NCBI GenBank assembly: GCA_934162205.1
Contig: CAKPIA010000007.1
Span: 11,694 to 75,693, forward strand
DNA: 64,000 nucleotides
From: an uncultured Clostridia bacterium
GTDB lineage: Bacteria > Bacillota > Clostridia > TANB77 > CAG-508
Direction: 5' to 3'
Part shown: positions 63,376 through 64,000 of the stretch, in pieces
Layout of the letters: every line of letters begins with the position of its first letter
Numbering within the stretch: position 1 is the stretch's first letter
Notes under the pieces: model-generated
The model's database searches: none
Told to the model about the DNA's origin: nothing
What the model saw: only the letters and a program-made list of their open reading frames with translations
Translations under genes and position numbers: made by a program

Positions 63376-63432
63376 AAAAACTGAGCAATTTTGCTCAATT
63401 TTACTTGAGAACTTTTGCTCAGTTTTATTATA
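63376..63432. terminator. Terminator between mreB and the partial gene
   Basis: AAAACTGAGCAA (63377-63388) and TTGCTCAGTTTT (63415-63426) form a 12-bp stem. Extra TTGCTCAA and TTGAG copies in the loop allow alternative pairings. It would end the minus-strand gene at 63517. The rest of 63212-63516 is AT-rich with no gene. Confidence 0.7.
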
Positions 63433-63516
63433 CAATTTACAACAATTAGTTATTAAATTTCATAAAAAGTAAAATCAATTTACACAAAAATATTTACAGT
63501 CTCCTTACAGTCTCGA

Positions 63517-64000
63517 TTAATAAAGTGAGGGACGCAAGCACGTGTTTAACCATGTTTCACTCTCAGTAGAGTAACAGAAGCGCATAGAGACACGACACGC
63601 AAAACCAGGGTTGTAGAATGTTCCTCCTCTATATATAGCACTATAGCCAACAGGCGGCTCTTCTAATGTCACTTCATATGCATTTCCTGCCAAATCATAT
63701 ATATTCATTTTATTTGTATACTCACTAGCTCCTGTTGTTAATAACATAGACATATGGCTTGTTTTTTCTCCTGTTATGTCATCATATGATGTATTACTAC
63801 TATTATATTTTTTTGCTTTTGTACTATTTATCGTAAATGTACTATCATCATAATTTCCCCAACTTGTACAGTTCCTATTTATATAGTATTGTGCTGGATA
63901 TCTACTTGTATCCCAATTACCTCTTACTTCTAAAAACTTACATACTAAATCCCATTGTATTCCAAACATTAAACTACTTGTTTTATTTCCTGTACTCATT
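63517..64000 (-). CDS. C-terminal part of an FGE-sulfatase-like surface protein (runs off the window)
   Basis: The last 160 or so codons of a gene whose start lies beyond position 64000. SLMFGIQWDLVCKFLE and NIYDLAGNAYEVTLEE are typical of the formylglycine-generating-enzyme/sulfatase-modifying fold, and YRGGTFYNPGFACRVSMRF continues it. In gut Firmicutes such domains often sit behind a prepilin-type leader like those at 34851 and 42427; the leader would be outside the window. Here the fold is probably a binding module rather than the true FGE enzyme, which I infer from family context. The codons are richer in C and G than most neighbours. Confidence 0.75.
   Translation of the reverse strand, partial: MSTGNKTSSLMFGIQWDLVCKFLEVRGNWDTSRYPAQYYINRNCTSWGNYDDSTFTINSTKAKKYNSSNTSYDDITGEKTSHMSMLLTTGASEYTNKMNIYDLAGNAYEVTLEEPPVGYSAIYRGGTFYNPGFACRVSMRFCYSTESETWLNTCLRPSLY

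Noticed and set aside
1..64000. CRISPR array, prophage or replication origin
   Set aside because: No regularly spaced repeats, no phage structural or integrase genes and no dnaA-box cluster were seen.

Overview
The window is AT-rich (roughly a quarter G+C by eye) and mostly coded on the minus strand. It comes from a spore-forming member of the Bacillota, most likely an uncultured gut-type Clostridia lineage. Evidence is strong AAGGAGG ribosome sites, endospore genes (sigK, ylbJ, an H-type SASP gene, a SleB-type hydrolase, cysteine-rich mini-proteins), the ctsR-mcsA-mcsB-clpC operon with a CtsR box, a glycine T-box, and division genes of Gram-positive type (sepF, divIVA). I cannot place it to genus.

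Layout. 1-294: a promoter, a 9-codon leader ORF and a terminator. 295-15197: a minus-strand run with a GH15 glucosidase, a beta-CASP nuclease, an unknown coiled-coil protein, ftsK, rsmD, divIVA, sepF, a membrane-fusion protein, miaA and mutL. 15375-15645: two tiny cysteine-rich membrane proteins on the plus strand behind a SigK-like promoter. 16076-25393: deoD, greA, pgsA, an S41 protease, two tandem EnvC-like M23 hydrolases next to ftsX-ftsE, and a split transketolase. 25415-30759: an RNHCP protein, a uridine-kinase-like protein, sspH, a GC-rich insert bounded by inverted repeats, glyS with its T-box, tRNA-Trp and an M23 protein. 30795-42918: efp, an M24 peptidase, prepilin peptidase, yqeG, two pseudopilin-like proteins, sleB, holA, a debranching enzyme, yvcK and murB. 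43119-52968: NfeD and SPFH, a GH73-like secreted protein, the clpC operon, ylbJ, a probable 6S RNA and a small helical protein. 53035-64000: sigK, a DUF368 transporter, a decayed IS200/IS605 element, an orphan gene, tRNA-Gln and tRNA-His, a cyclophilin, disA, radA, a repeat-bearing small protein, mtaB, mreB and a partial FGE-sulfatase-like gene.

The outstanding observation is shared by three conserved genes: sigK, disA and radA. Each is broken in the zero frame by a single extra C, always in the context YYA-C-GGA, so the zero-frame codon is CGG and the codon regained in the +1 frame is GGA (Gly). Skipping the C restores proteins of 235, 359 and 452 residues, the normal family lengths, and in RadA it rebuilds the Walker A motif. 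By eye I find only two ordinary in-frame CGG codons in about 18,500 codons, both in accessory-looking genes and both followed by T. The leader ORF at 148 also has CGG-A as its second codon. I propose programmed +1 frameshifting (or four-base decoding) at a rare or unassigned CGG codon, possibly regulating late sporulation and the DisA/RadA DNA-integrity system. This is an inference that genome-wide comparison, tRNA content and proteomics can test.
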